NCBI RefSeq assembly: GCF_014647115.1
Contig: NZ_BMOO01000005.1
Coordinates: 124,001 to 188,000 of the forward strand
Length of the DNA: 64,000 bases
Direction: 5' to 3'
Origin: Halarchaeum rubridurum
Lineage (GTDB): Archaea; Halobacteriota; Halobacteria; Halobacteriales; Halobacteriaceae
Shown piece after piece: positions 51,009 to 60,335 of this stretch. The notes under the pieces are model-generated. The model saw nothing but the letters and a program-made list of their open reading frames with translations, was not told the DNA's origin and made no database searches. A program made the translations under genes and the position numbers. Within the stretch, counting starts at the first letter, position 1. Each line of letters starts with the position of its first letter.

Positions 51009-51434
51009 TCAGAACGCGTCCGTCCCGCGCGCGAGGCGGGCGACGACGGCCGCCGCGAGCAGGAGGACGACGAGGTCGAACGCCGCCTCGTACAGCGGTC
51101 GGTAGCGTGGCTCGACCCACTGGGAGATGAGCGTGCCGATAGCGCCGTAGAGCGAGACGCACGCGACGAGCGCGACGAGCCCCGCGATGCCGATGCCGAG
51201 CAACCGCGCCCAGCGACGCAGCGAGTCGTCGTCGGTCCCCGCGGTGCGCTCACCCCCGGTGGACTCCGGTGCGGCGGTCGCGTCCCCACTCGCCTCGGTC
51301 CCCGTTCCGGTGTTCGCGTTCATGGCTGTCTCCTCCGCGTCGGTGTCCTCGCTTTCTTCCGTTCGCGCCGCCGCGTTCGCGTCGCGCTCTCCCTCCGGTT
51401 CGCCGGTCGCCTCGGGACTCCGGTCGTCGCTCAC
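51009..51434 (-). CDS. Acidic-tailed two-helix membrane protein, unknown
   Basis: 141 aa from a GTG overlapping the upstream stop (51431-51434, GTGA). The first 70 residues are disordered and rich in Glu, Ala, Thr and Ser. Two helices (about 75-97 and 113-135) follow, with a short loop SQWVEPRYRPLYE. Coupling to the PGF-CTERM surface protein suggests a joint role. No family recognised. Confidence 0.65.
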   Translation of the reverse strand: MSDDRSPEATGEPEGERDANAAARTEESEDTDAEETAMNANTGTGTEASGDATAAPESTGGERTAGTDDDSLRRWARLLGIGIAGLVALVACVSLYGAIGTLISQWVEPRYRPLYEAAFDLVVLLLAAAVVARLARGTDAF

Positions 51435-52426
51435 GCCGACCACCGCCGTGCGAGGAGGGCGACGGCTCCGAGCGCCGCGAGCGCCGCGGGGACGCCGAAG
51501 CCGGGCGAGCTTCCCGACCGCGTCGACGTGGTCGTCGGCGGGCCGCCGCCGCTTCCGCCCTCGAAATCGCCGACGTCGAGCGCGACGTCCTCGCGGGTCT
51601 CGTTCACGCTGATGGAACGCGACGGGTCGAGGTTCGCCGCGGCGGTCGTCGTGTCGATGAGCACGCCGTCCTTCCAGAGGACCGCGTCGACGTAGTAGTT
51701 GTAGCCCGCGGGGACGTCGAGCGTCGCGTCCGGCGTCACCGTCCGCCCCGACGCCACGTCCGCGACGTCCACGGTCGCGCGGTCCGCGACGAGGTTCGAC
51801 TCGGCCTGCCGGGCGACGTACTCGACGCGCACGGGTTCGCTCTCCCCGCCCGCGTTCGTCACGTACGCCGCGACGTCGAGCGTCGTCCGGTCCGCGCCGG
51901 TCTCGCGCACGCCGACGCGCACCGTCGGCATCGCGTCGCCCTCGAAGTCGTGGAAGCGCACGGAACTGCGCGCGTAGTCGGGGACGAGCGCGCCGACGCC
52001 GCGCACGGTTCGGTGGCCCGCGGCGACGCGACTCCCGTTCTCGTACACCGCGGTTTCGAGGCGGTAGCCGCCCTCGCGGGCGACCGCGAGGGACAGCGTC
52101 GTCTCGTGTTCGCCGTCGCCGCTGAGCGTCCCGAGCGACGCGCGCTCGCTCGTCTCGACGAAACCGGTCTCGGTGTCGACGGCGCGCGTGCGGACGGTGA
52201 CGTTCCGCGCGGGGCCGCCCCCGTGCGTGAGGTAGTTCGTCACGTCGAGTGTGGCGGTGTCGCCCGCGACGTGCGACGGCGAGACGGTCATCTCCGTGTA
52301 CGCCACGTACGACGGGGGCCGGTCCGGCTCGGGGGGCGCGACGGCACCGGGGACGGCGAACGCCGCGACGACGGCGAGCGCGACGAGCGCCGCGGCCGCG
52401 GCGAGGAGGGCTCGTTCGACGTTCAC
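51431..52426 (-). CDS. PGF-CTERM surface protein (DUF7490-like)
   Basis: 331 aa. An N-terminal signal/anchor helix (residues 5-28). Two repeated beta domains (about 40-140 and 150-270) contain parallel phrases such as TATLDVTNYLTHGG and RTTLDVAAYVTNAGG. A Ser/Thr-rich linker leads to the C-terminal PGFGVPAALAALGAVALLARR, a PGF-CTERM archaeosortase sorting signal. The protein should be cut and lipid-anchored on the cell surface. It resembles DUF7490 proteins. Confidence 0.82.
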   Translation of the reverse strand: MNVERALLAAAAALVALAVVAAFAVPGAVAPPEPDRPPSYVAYTEMTVSPSHVAGDTATLDVTNYLTHGGGPARNVTVRTRAVDTETGFVETSERASLGTLSGDGEHETTLSLAVAREGGYRLETAVYENGSRVAAGHRTVRGVGALVPDYARSSVRFHDFEGDAMPTVRVGVRETGADRTTLDVAAYVTNAGGESEPVRVEYVARQAESNLVADRATVDVADVASGRTVTPDATLDVPAGYNYYVDAVLWKDGVLIDTTTAAANLDPSRSISVNETREDVALDVGDFEGGSGGGPPTTTSTRSGSSPGFGVPAALAALGAVALLARRWSA

Positions 52427-52467
52427 GGCCGGGAACTCTCACCCGCCCGATAAGTGTCTTCGGGTGC

Positions 52468-53226
52468 TCAGGCGAACGCTCCGAGGCTCGCCTGGAGGTC
52501 GCGCTCCTCGTCCTCTTCTCGGACTTCGTGGCCGACGAGGTCGCGGAGGTCGACCGCGTACACCGTCCCCGCGCGTTCGAGGCAGAGCACGCGCCCCCGC
52601 GCGCCGACGACCGTCCCCGAAGCGAGCACCTCTGGAACGGGTCGGCTGTCGAGGGCGAGTCCGTAGTCGAAGGCGTAGGTGTCGAGCGGGTCGAAGTCGG
52701 CGAGCGCGTCGCGCCACGCGCCCTCGTCCATCGCCGCGGCGAGGCCGTCGACCTTCGTCGGGACGCGGACGCGGTCCGGGAAGCGCCCGGCGAGGCCCGC
52801 CTCGCGCTCGCGGGCGATCCGGCCGTTCTCGACGGTGTCGAGGTGCGCGGCTCGGTCCGCGCCCTGCTCGCGCAGGCGGGTTTCGAGTCGCCACGCGCGC
52901 GTCACGCCGACCTTCACGACGTCGGGCGCGAACCCCGCGAGGTAGAGCGCGTGCGCCTCGTGGCAGTCCATCTCCGCCTTGAGGCAGTCGCCGCGACACT
53001 TCGCGCACACCCACGTCGAGGTGTGCTGGGGGCAGTAGGGCGCGTCGGCGTTCGCGCACGCGACGTGGCCGTCGTCCGTGACCGTCCCCGCACAGCGCCG
53101 CTCGCCGAGCGCGTACGCGAGGTCGCGTCCGGGGTCGAGGGCGACGCGCGTCACCGCGCCGTCGTCGGCGAGCAGGAGGCTCGCGGGGCCGTGCTGGTCG
53201 CGCGGACGGTAGCCGACGAACTGCAC
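52468..53226 (-). CDS. DUF2797 protein
   Basis: 252 aa from the GTG at 53226 (VQFVGYRPRDQHGP), chosen because a TATA (53251-53257) is at the leaderless distance and family members start here; a longer 285-aa form is possible. There is a cysteine/histidine cluster (RRCAGTV ... CANADAPYCPQH ... CAKCRGDC) and the segment HALYLAGFAPDVVKVGVTR, which resembles a GIY-YIG-like core. Function is unknown. Confidence 0.8.
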   Translation of the reverse strand: MQFVGYRPRDQHGPASLLLADDGAVTRVALDPGRDLAYALGERRCAGTVTDDGHVACANADAPYCPQHTSTWVCAKCRGDCLKAEMDCHEAHALYLAGFAPDVVKVGVTRAWRLETRLREQGADRAAHLDTVENGRIAREREAGLAGRFPDRVRVPTKVDGLAAAMDEGAWRDALADFDPLDTYAFDYGLALDSRPVPEVLASGTVVGARGRVLCLERAGTVYAVDLRDLVGHEVREEDEERDLQASLGAFA

Positions 53227-53250
53227 GCCCGGCGGTACGTGGGCGCGCCG

Positions 53251-53257
53251 TATAGCC
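53251..53257 (-). promoter_or_regulatory. TATA box of the DUF2797 gene
   Basis: On the minus strand GGCTATA lies 25-31 bp before the GTG at 53226. Confidence 0.45.
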
Positions 53258-53379
53258 GTCTCGTTCGCTCTCGGGTGCCGGACAGACCGCCACGCGATGT
53301 CCCTGCCGCGCGATACGCCGGTCACGCCGCCCGATTCCGGGGGAACGGTTTAGGGTCTGTCAACCCTACCCACGAACGT

Positions 53380-54240
53380 ATGTACGACTCGATACTCCTC
53401 CCCGTCGACGGGAGCGACCACGCGGAGATCGTCCAGCGCCACGCCGCGGAACTCGCCCAGTGGGCCGACGCGACCGTCGAACTCCTCTACGTCGCGGACA
53501 CGACGCGGGACAGCGTCACCGTCCTCGGCGACGACGTGATCGACGCGCTCGTCCGCTACGGCGAGGAGGTCGTCGCGGAGGCCGGGGAAGCTCTCGACTC
53601 CCACGGCGTCGACTATCGGACCGCGGTCGTCCAGGGCCGACCCGCCGAGGCCATCGTCGAGCAGGCCGCCGAGGGCGACCACGACCTCGTCGTCATGCCC
53701 ACGCACGGCCGCACCGGCGTCTCGCGCTTCTTCCTCGGGAGTGTCACGGAGTCCGTCGTCCGCGACGCCGACGTCCCGGTGCTCACCGCGCGGAGCCGCG
53801 ACGAGCGCTACGACTTCCCCTACGAGCGCCTGCTCGTCCCGACGGACGGGAGCGCGACCGCGAACGCGGCCGTCGACCACGCCCTCGACCTCGCCGAGTC
53901 GATGGACGCCGCCGTCGACGTCCTCTCCGTCGTGAACGAGGCGTCGCTCGGCCTCGACACCCGCTCGACCGTGATTCTCGACGAACTCGAAGCGCAGGCC
54001 GACGAGGCCGTCGGCGACGTCGTCGCGCGGGCCGAAGGACTCGGTATCGAAGCCCGCGGCCACGTCGCGCGCGGTTCGCCGCCCGAGGCTATCACCGCGC
54101 GCGTCGACACCGTGGACGCCGACGCCGTCGTCATGGGGACGACCGGCCGGAGCGGTCTCGACCGCGTCCTCCTCGGGAGCGTCACCGAACGAACCGTCCG
54201 GAGCGCCGACGTGCCCGTCCTGACGGTCCGCGAGGAGTAA
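53380..54240 (+). CDS. Tandem universal stress protein
   Basis: 286 aa with two UspA domains (about 1-140 and 148-286). Each keeps the nucleotide-binding signature: PTHGRTGVSRFFLGSVTESVV and GTTGRSGLDRVLLGSVTERTV (G-x2-G-x9-GS). Each starts with the strand ILLPVDGS or LLVPTDGS. ATP-binding stress proteins of this kind are abundant in haloarchaea; the specific stress is unknown. Single-gene unit. Confidence 0.93.
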   Translation: MYDSILLPVDGSDHAEIVQRHAAELAQWADATVELLYVADTTRDSVTVLGDDVIDALVRYGEEVVAEAGEALDSHGVDYRTAVVQGRPAEAIVEQAAEGDHDLVVMPTHGRTGVSRFFLGSVTESVVRDADVPVLTARSRDERYDFPYERLLVPTDGSATANAAVDHALDLAESMDAAVDVLSVVNEASLGLDTRSTVILDELEAQADEAVGDVVARAEGLGIEARGHVARGSPPEAITARVDTVDADAVVMGTTGRSGLDRVLLGSVTERTVRSADVPVLTVREE

Positions 54241-54428
54241 GCGCACCTACCCTCTCTCACCCCCTCGCACTTCTTCGCGCGCCTCCGCCGACCGGATGGT
54301 CTCGCGCGCGACGCCCGGAAGTTACGAACGATACGAATCTTTCACGAGTTCTCGTTAGTGCAGTCAGAGATCGAATTAATCAGTAGCATTTAGTCTAGTC
54401 CGAACTCGTTGGAAAATGGTCGGTCTAA

Positions 54429-55220
54429 CTATTCAATACGGGCTCGAACACCCTCGACCGCAGCCGCGAATTCCGGGTCGGTGCGTTCGCGCGGTCGCGA
54501 GATATCGACGTCGAAGTCGCCGACGACGCCGTCCGAGCCGGCGCCGAGGACGACGACGCGGTCGGCGAGCGTCACGGCCTCCTCGATCTCGTGGGTGACG
54601 AACACCACGGTCTTGCCCGTCTCCCGCCAGATGTCGAGGAGTTCGGCCTGCAGGCGGTCGCGGGTCTGCGCGTCGATGCTGCCGAACGGCTCGTCCATCA
54701 GGAGGACCTCCGGGTCCACGGCGAGCGCGCGGGCGACGGCGACGCGCTGTTTCATCCCGCCGGAGAGCTCCTTCGGGTAGGCGTCCTCGAAGCCGCCGAG
54801 GCCGACGAGTTCGACGAGGTCCGCGACGCGCGCCGCGCAGTCCGCGCAGTCGCAGACCGGGCGGTCGAGGCCGAACCGGACGTTCTCCTCGACCGTCTTC
54901 CACGGGAAGAGGTTGTACTCCTGGAAGACCATGCCGCGGTCGACGCCGGGTCCGGTCACGCGCGACCCGCCGACACTGATCGTTCCGTCTGTCGGGGATT
55001 CTAGGCCGGCGAGGAGGCGGAGGAGCGTCGTCTTCCCGCAGCCCGAGGGGCCGACGAGGCAGACGAACTCGCCACGCTCGACCGCGAGCGAGACGTCGCG
55101 GAGCGGCTGCGTGGTCTGCCGGCCCTCGTATCGCTTCGACACGCCGTCGACGCGGACCGCCGCCGTATCGTCGGTTGCCGCCGCATCGTCGGCGTCGGCT
55201 CCGCCATCACTCCCGGTCAT
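54429..55220 (-). CDS. ABC transporter ATP-binding protein, nitrate/sulfonate/taurine type
   Basis: 263 aa. Walker A GPSGCGKTT, Q-loop FQEYNLFPW, signature SGGMKQR, Walker B LLMDEPFGSIDAQTR, H-loop VTHEIEEA: all match the SsuB/TauB group. An insert CDCADC (about residue 133) is unusual for the family. It starts within the permease gene's stop (ATGA overlap). Powers the importer encoded with the two genes upstream. Confidence 0.93.
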   Translation of the reverse strand: MTGSDGGADADDAAATDDTAAVRVDGVSKRYEGRQTTQPLRDVSLAVERGEFVCLVGPSGCGKTTLLRLLAGLESPTDGTISVGGSRVTGPGVDRGMVFQEYNLFPWKTVEENVRFGLDRPVCDCADCAARVADLVELVGLGGFEDAYPKELSGGMKQRVAVARALAVDPEVLLMDEPFGSIDAQTRDRLQAELLDIWRETGKTVVFVTHEIEEAVTLADRVVVLGAGSDGVVGDFDVDISRPRERTDPEFAAAVEGVRARIE

Positions 55221-56062
55221 GGCCGCCACGCGAGCCACCTCCGTTCGGCCGCGGCGTACGTCGAGTCGACGCAGATGTAGACTGCGCTGATGACGAGCAT
55301 GTACGCCATGCTCCGGGCCATGTCGAGGTTGTTCGACGCGTTGATTATCTCGTAGCCGACGCCGGGCGCGCCGAAGAGCTCCGCGCCGACGACGATCATG
55401 AGACACCGACCGATGCTCGTGCGGAAGCCGTTGACGACCGATGGGAGCGCGGCGGGGAGGACGACGTGGCGGAGCATCCCGGCGTGCGTCCGGACGCCGA
55501 GCGTGGCCCCGACCTCCTTGTAGCCCTCGTGGACGCCGTCCACGCCGGAGTAGGCGGCGTAGTAGTTGATCCAGAGCGCGCCGACGCCGACGATGAACGC
55601 CGCGCCGGCGTGTCCGATGCCGAGCCAGACGATCGCGAACGCGATCCACGCGAGTTCCGGAATGGGGCGGAGGACGCGAATGACGGGAGTGACAGTGGCG
55701 TCGACGCGCGGCGAGTAGCCGACGAGCAGGCCGGTGGCGACTCCGACGAACGCGCCGGCGAGGAGCCCGGGGACGAGGTGGAAGAGCGTCTGCGCGAGTC
55801 GCGTCAGCGCGCGCGGGAGGTCGACCGCGCCGCCGATCCCGGGAACGGCGAGGGGCGCGTCGGTCGTGAACTCGGTCGCGAGCGCGCCAAGGACGGTCAG
55901 CGGGCCGGGGAGGAGGTAGTCGGGGTGGACGACCGACGCGGCGGCCGTCCAGACCGCGAGGAAACCGACGACCCCGGCGATAGCGCAGGCGACGCGGTTA
56001 ACCGACTCGTCGCGGCCGACGTCGGGTTCGAAGTCGAACGAGAGGCGGGTTCCGAAGCTCAT
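55217..56062 (-). CDS. ABC transporter permease, SsuC/TauC type
   Basis: 281 aa with six predicted helices. The EAA loop EVGATLGVRTHAGMLRHVVLP and the following SVVNGFRTSIGRCLMIVVGAEL are typical of the SsuC/TauC/NrtB group. Overlaps both neighbours by 4 bp, so the three-gene operon is translationally coupled. Confidence 0.93.
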   Translation of the reverse strand: MSFGTRLSFDFEPDVGRDESVNRVACAIAGVVGFLAVWTAAASVVHPDYLLPGPLTVLGALATEFTTDAPLAVPGIGGAVDLPRALTRLAQTLFHLVPGLLAGAFVGVATGLLVGYSPRVDATVTPVIRVLRPIPELAWIAFAIVWLGIGHAGAAFIVGVGALWINYYAAYSGVDGVHEGYKEVGATLGVRTHAGMLRHVVLPAALPSVVNGFRTSIGRCLMIVVGAELFGAPGVGYEIINASNNLDMARSMAYMLVISAVYICVDSTYAAAERRWLAWRP

Positions 56063-57072
56063 GCGACGTCGTCGTAGACGGAGAAGTCGAACAGTTCGTC
56101 CGCGCTCATCTCCCCGCTGATGTTCCCGACGTCGGCGACGAACGTCGACATCGCCACCGACTGGTCGGCGATGTCGTGGGGGTTCGCGAGGAAGTCGGAC
56201 GCCTTCGACGCCATCGCGCGTTCCGCGAGGTCCGCGTCGAGGTCGAGGACGGCGGCGGCGTCCGTCGCCGCACTCGCTGGGTCGTCACGGATCGCGTTCG
56301 TCGCCCGCACGTGCTGTTCGACGAAGTCGCGTTTGAGCGAGTCGGAGACGCGGTTCGAGACGAAGGAGACGGTGACGGGGTGGCCGGGGAGGACGTTCCC
56401 GGACCACTCGATCTGTCGGTAGCCGTCGATGCCCGCGACGAGCGTGGCGTACGGCTCCTGCACGGTCGTCCCCGTGATGTCTCTGGACTGCGCCGTTTGC
56501 GGGGCCTTCGCCGGGGGGACCTTCGGTTTGTCGACGAGGTCCTCGGTCTGCCCGGCGTCGAGGTCCTTCTCCAGCCAGTACCGCGTGAGGGTGTCGGGGA
56601 CGGAGCCGTCGGGCGCGGTCCCCCAGACGGGCTTCGACCCGCGGTCGTCCGCGTAGCGCTCGAAGGCGTCCGCGCCCTGTTCGTCGTAGCGGTCGGCGAA
56701 GTCGTCGGTCGCGACCATCTCGAAGCCGTTCCGGGAGTTCGCCGCGAGAACGTCGGCGTTCACACCCTTGTCGGTGAGGACCATCGAGGGGGTGACGCCG
56801 AAGAGTCCAACGTCGATATCGCCGGCGGCGAACGCTTTCACTGCAGCGGGGCCCGAGGCGAACTTCGTCGTCGACACCTCCGCGTCGAGGCCGTCGTAGT
56901 ACCCCCGCTGGGTCATTACGAAATACTGCATATTCGAGTAGATCGGCACCCACCCGACGTGCATCGATTCCGTGCCTCCGCCCGAGGACGTCCCACCGCT
57001 CACGCATCCCGCGAGCGCCGTAATCCCCGCTCCTGTCGCCGCTATCATCTCGCGTCGTGATACTGAGACCAT
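56059..57072 (-). CDS. ABC transporter substrate-binding lipoprotein, NMT1/SsuA type
   Basis: 337 aa. TAT-type signal (SRREMIAATGAG) and lipobox (ALAGC, cysteine near 23). The binding domain shows GWVPIYSNMQYFVMTQRGYY and AFAAGDIDVGLFGVTPSMV, as in NMT1/SsuA proteins that bind sulfonates, nitrate, taurine or pyrimidine precursors. The ligand cannot be specified. First gene of the operon; a palindrome overlaps its promoter. Confidence 0.92.
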   Translation of the reverse strand: MVSVSRREMIAATGAGITALAGCVSGGTSSGGGTESMHVGWVPIYSNMQYFVMTQRGYYDGLDAEVSTTKFASGPAAVKAFAAGDIDVGLFGVTPSMVLTDKGVNADVLAANSRNGFEMVATDDFADRYDEQGADAFERYADDRGSKPVWGTAPDGSVPDTLTRYWLEKDLDAGQTEDLVDKPKVPPAKAPQTAQSRDITGTTVQEPYATLVAGIDGYRQIEWSGNVLPGHPVTVSFVSNRVSDSLKRDFVEQHVRATNAIRDDPASAATDAAAVLDLDADLAERAMASKASDFLANPHDIADQSVAMSTFVADVGNISGEMSADELFDFSVYDDVA

Positions 57073-57465
57073 TCGGTGTTAACAAAAATATCTACCTAGA
57101 TATTAGAAGTTACTATTTCTATTGGGGAGTTTAATAACCTTCTCGTAGCGTTGATACTCACAGCAAACGAGCCCTGTAGATTCGTTCCGGGTTTGCCCCT
57201 CGGAGAGGCGTCGCTATTCTAGTTGTTGAGTTTTATCATTCAATGACAACTTTTGAGAGGTGACGCCGTTATTCTACGGCTGAATCGCCTATTTTTACTG
57301 GTTGATTCGACTAAGGCACCGCAAAACTGACCGATCTCGTGAACACGAGAACTCTCATTCGCAACTCCACGACGGCGATTTCGTATCGCCAAATGCAGTA
57401 TATGACCGGCGGCGCGCGGCTCCGCGACAGCGGTCGTTAAGGACCCGCGTCGCCACGTTCCACGC
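57073..57465. other. 393-bp AT-rich intergenic region
   Basis: Distinctly AT-rich compared with the window. Holds the importer promoter (57088-57103) and presumably the SRAP promoter; no supported gene. The middle (about 57120-57330) may be a relic of a mobile element, but no terminal inverted repeats were confirmed. Confidence 0.5.
57088..57103 (-). promoter_or_regulatory. Inverted repeat over the importer promoter (candidate operator)
   Basis: ATATCTA-CC-TAGATAT: perfect 7-bp arms with a 2-bp spacer, 16-31 bp before the ATG at 57072. It overlaps the expected TATA position for a leaderless transcript, so a bound protein would block TBP/TFB. Confidence 0.55.
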
Positions 57466-58149
57466 ATGTGCGGCCGCTACGCCCTGTTCAGCGACCCCGA
57501 GACGCTCGCCCGGCGCTTCGACGTCGAGACGGCGGGCTACGAGCCGACGTACAACGCCGCGCCGTCGCAGTCGCCCCCCGTAATCGCGGACGACGACCCC
57601 AGCGTCCTCCAAGCCTTCCAGTGGGGGCTCGTGCCGCCGTGGGCGGACGACGCGAGCCCGGGGCCGATCAACGCCCGCGTCGAGACGGCACACGAGAAAC
57701 CGACGTTCGCGGAGAGCCTCGCGGAGCGGCGCTGTCTCGTCCCCTGCGACGGCTTCTACGAGTGGCGCGAGGAGGACGGAACGAAACGCCCCTACTACTT
57801 CCACCGGCCGGACGGCGAGCCGTTCGCCATGGCGGGCATCTGGGCGACGTACGAACCCGAGACGAAGCAGACGGGCCTCGACGCCTTCGGTTCGGACGCC
57901 GCGCCGGAGCGCGAGGCCGACCCCGTGCGCTCCTTCGCGGTTCTGACGCGTGACGCCACCGGCACCGTCGCCGACTACCACCACCGCGAATCCGTCATCC
58001 TCGCGCCCGAGGCGGAGTCGCGGTGGCTCTCCCCGTCGTACGAGGACGTCTTGGAGCGCGAGAACGACGCCGGGCTCGTCGCACGCCCCGTCTCGCGGGC
58101 GGTGAACGACCCGGCGAACGACCGGCCCGACCTCCTCAAGTCGGTTTAG
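57466..58149 (+). CDS. SRAP (HMCES/YedK-like) DNA-protein crosslink protein
   Basis: 227 aa. Cys2 follows the initiator Met (MCGRYALF), as needed for the covalent crosslink to abasic sites. The active-site Asn is in YNAAPSQ, the Glu in CDGFYEW and the His in YHHRESVIL. SRAP proteins shield abasic sites in single-stranded DNA. Length is normal. Its end overlaps the convergent aspartoacylase-like gene by 4 bp. Confidence 0.93.
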   Translation: MCGRYALFSDPETLARRFDVETAGYEPTYNAAPSQSPPVIADDDPSVLQAFQWGLVPPWADDASPGPINARVETAHEKPTFAESLAERRCLVPCDGFYEWREEDGTKRPYYFHRPDGEPFAMAGIWATYEPETKQTGLDAFGSDAAPEREADPVRSFAVLTRDATGTVADYHHRESVILAPEAESRWLSPSYEDVLERENDAGLVARPVSRAVNDPANDRPDLLKSV

Positions 58150-59141
58150 CTCGCGGCCTCGATGGCCGCGCGGGTCTCCTCGTCGACGCTGACGAGGTGA
58201 CAGACCGGGTGGCCGGGCTGGGCGACCGGGTTCTGGAGGAGGCCGACGACGAGGCCGGTGAAGGGCGCGCGAACGACGTGTTCCTCGGTGCCGAAGTGGT
58301 CGTGGACGGTGCAGATGGCCTCGCCGCCCTCGACGACGCTCGCGCGCTCGACGTGGAGGTCGACGAGGCCGCCGGCGTCCGAGCGCACCCACGCCTTCTC
58401 CGTGCGCGCGTTGACGACGCGTCGCCACGTCGGCGAGAGGCGCTCGCCGTCGTACATCCCGAGGTCGGTGAGGACGCTCTCGATGCCGGCGCTCGCGCGC
58501 TCGACGTGCGGGCGCTGGAAGCGGTGGGCCTCCCCCATCTCGACGGTGATGGTCGGCGTCCCCCGGTTCGTGCAGGAGGACCGGATGGAGTTGTCCTCCT
58601 CGCCGATGCCCGCGAGCACGACGTTCGCACCGAACGCCTCCGCGAGGCGGGCCGCGCCGTCGTGCTCCGTCTGCGCGCGGACGTGGAACATCGTGGTCCG
58701 CCCGCGCGTGGACGTGTGGAGGTCGACGCCGTAGTCGCACCACGAGAAGAGCCCCGTGTAGAGTTCGTTGGCGATGCGCTGGGCGGGGGTCGAGCGCTCG
58801 TTGCCGGGAAAGGAGCGGTTCAGGTCCTGGTCGTATATCGGCAGGTAGCGCTGTTGGGCGAGGTAGCCCGGCGGGTTCACCACGTGGACGACGAGGAGCG
58901 TCCCCGCGAGGTCGCTCGGGTCGTATCGCGCGGCGACGTCGTGGGCGACCTTCACGCCGTTGAGCTCGTCGCCGTGGACGGCCGCGGAGACGAAGACGCT
59001 CGGGCCGTCGCGCTCGCCGTTCACGACCGTCACCGGCACGCGGATGGGGTCGCCGAGGAACGTCTCGCTGATCGCGTAGCGCGTGTGTCGGACCTCGCCG
59101 GGCGGCACGCGGCCACCGCCGTACTCGAAGGTGTCGGCCAT
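58146..59141 (-). CDS. Succinylglutamate desuccinylase/aspartoacylase-family protein
   Basis: 331 aa. The M14-like zinc ligands appear in AAVHGDELNG (H-x2-E) and DLHTSTRG (H), with the catalytic Glu in VEMGEAHRF. A C-terminal beta-barrel (about residues 240-331, VVEGGEAICTVHDHFG) resembles a biotinyl-like domain. It likely removes an acyl group from an amino acid or similar amide; the substrate is unknown. Confidence 0.88.
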   Translation of the reverse strand: MADTFEYGGGRVPPGEVRHTRYAISETFLGDPIRVPVTVVNGERDGPSVFVSAAVHGDELNGVKVAHDVAARYDPSDLAGTLLVVHVVNPPGYLAQQRYLPIYDQDLNRSFPGNERSTPAQRIANELYTGLFSWCDYGVDLHTSTRGRTTMFHVRAQTEHDGAARLAEAFGANVVLAGIGEEDNSIRSSCTNRGTPTITVEMGEAHRFQRPHVERASAGIESVLTDLGMYDGERLSPTWRRVVNARTEKAWVRSDAGGLVDLHVERASVVEGGEAICTVHDHFGTEEHVVRAPFTGLVVGLLQNPVAQPGHPVCHLVSVDEETRAAIEAAS

Positions 59142-59258
59142 GTGTGGGCCGACGCGCGCCGCCCACTTATCGCGGTCGTAAACCGCTAGACGCTATACAC
59201 AATCCGGCGCACGCCGCCGAGCCGTGAGTTTCACGTCCCCCATCCCCGAAGGGCGGGC

Positions 59259-60293
59259 ATGCTCGACACCCGCCGCCGTGCGGCCGTCGTCGGCTTCCTC
59301 GTCGCGGCGCTCGTCCTCGCCGGCCTCTTCTGGTACGTCGGTGCGGGGGCGGTCGCCGCGGAACTCGCGGACGCCGACCTCGGCCTGATCGCGCTCGTCG
59401 GCGTGACGGCGCTCGCGTGGCTCGGCGCGTGGGCGCTCGTCCTCCGCCTCGTCGTCGGCGCGGTCGGCCCGACGCTCCCCTACGGCGACTCCGTCCTCGT
59501 CTACGCGGCCGCGTCGTTCGCCAACAACGTCACGCCGTTCGGGCAGGCCGGCGGCGAACCGATAACCGCGCTCGTCATCTCCTCCGTCGCGGACGTCGAA
59601 TACGAGCGCGGGCTGGCCGCCATCGCCAGCACGGACGCGCTCAACTTCGTCCCGTCCGTGCTGTTCGCGCTCCTCGGCGTCGCCTACTACGCGACGACCG
59701 CCGGCCTCCCGGGTCGCCTCGGGTCGCTGGCGACGGTCGTCCTCGCGCTCGCCGTCCTCGCGCCCGCCGCGTTCGTGCTCGGCTGGCGCTACCGCTATCG
59801 GCTCGAAACCGGCCTCGTCGCGGTCCTCGGTCCGGCGCTCGCGCGGCTGAGCGCGGTCCCGTGGCTCCCCGTGCCGACGCCCGACGGCCTCGAACGCCGC
59901 GTCGAGGGCTTTTTCGGCGCCGTCGAGCGCGTGGCGACCAGCCCGCGTCGGCTCGCGCTCGCGGTCTGTTGTTCGGCGGCCGGGTGGCTCTTTCAGTCCC
60001 TCGGCCTCTGGGTCGCCTTCCGGGCCTTTGGCGTCACGATTCCGTTCTACGTCGCGCTGTTCGTCGTCCCGCTCGGGACGGTGGCGAGCGCGACGCCGAC
60101 GCCCGGCGGCCTCGGTGCAATCGAGGCCGTCCACGTCCTGTTGCTCACCGTGGCGACGTCGCTGCCCGCCGCGACGATAACCGCGGTCGTCACCGTCCAC
60201 CGCGTCGGCGGCTTCCTCCTCATGACGTCGATCGGCGGCGGCGCGAGCGCATACCTCGTCGCGACGGGCCGCGCCGTGCTCACCGAGGCGTAG
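59259..60293 (+). CDS. YbhN/LPG-synthase-TM-family membrane protein (UPF0104)
   Basis: 344 aa, about eight membrane helices. The conserved segments YAAASFANNVTPFGQAGGEP, STDALNFVPS and TPTPGGLGAIEAVH mark the flippase-like domain of lysylphosphatidylglycerol synthases/YbhN. Archaeal members are often near glycosyltransferase or lipid genes. No catalytic transferase domain is attached. Role in lipid or glycan translocation is inferred. Confidence 0.88.
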   Translation: MLDTRRRAAVVGFLVAALVLAGLFWYVGAGAVAAELADADLGLIALVGVTALAWLGAWALVLRLVVGAVGPTLPYGDSVLVYAAASFANNVTPFGQAGGEPITALVISSVADVEYERGLAAIASTDALNFVPSVLFALLGVAYYATTAGLPGRLGSLATVVLALAVLAPAAFVLGWRYRYRLETGLVAVLGPALARLSAVPWLPVPTPDGLERRVEGFFGAVERVATSPRRLALAVCCSAAGWLFQSLGLWVAFRAFGVTIPFYVALFVVPLGTVASATPTPGGLGAIEAVHVLLLTVATSLPAATITAVVTVHRVGGFLLMTSIGGGASAYLVATGRAVLTEA

Positions 60294-60335
60294 CGGGGCG
60301 ACGCTCGGCGTGGCTCCGTGAGGTGTTCCTCACGC

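Noticed and set aside
57240-57467. 75-codon minus frame in the AT-rich gap, possibly a transposase relic
   Set aside because: No transposase motif and no confirmed terminal repeats; kept only as a description of the gap.
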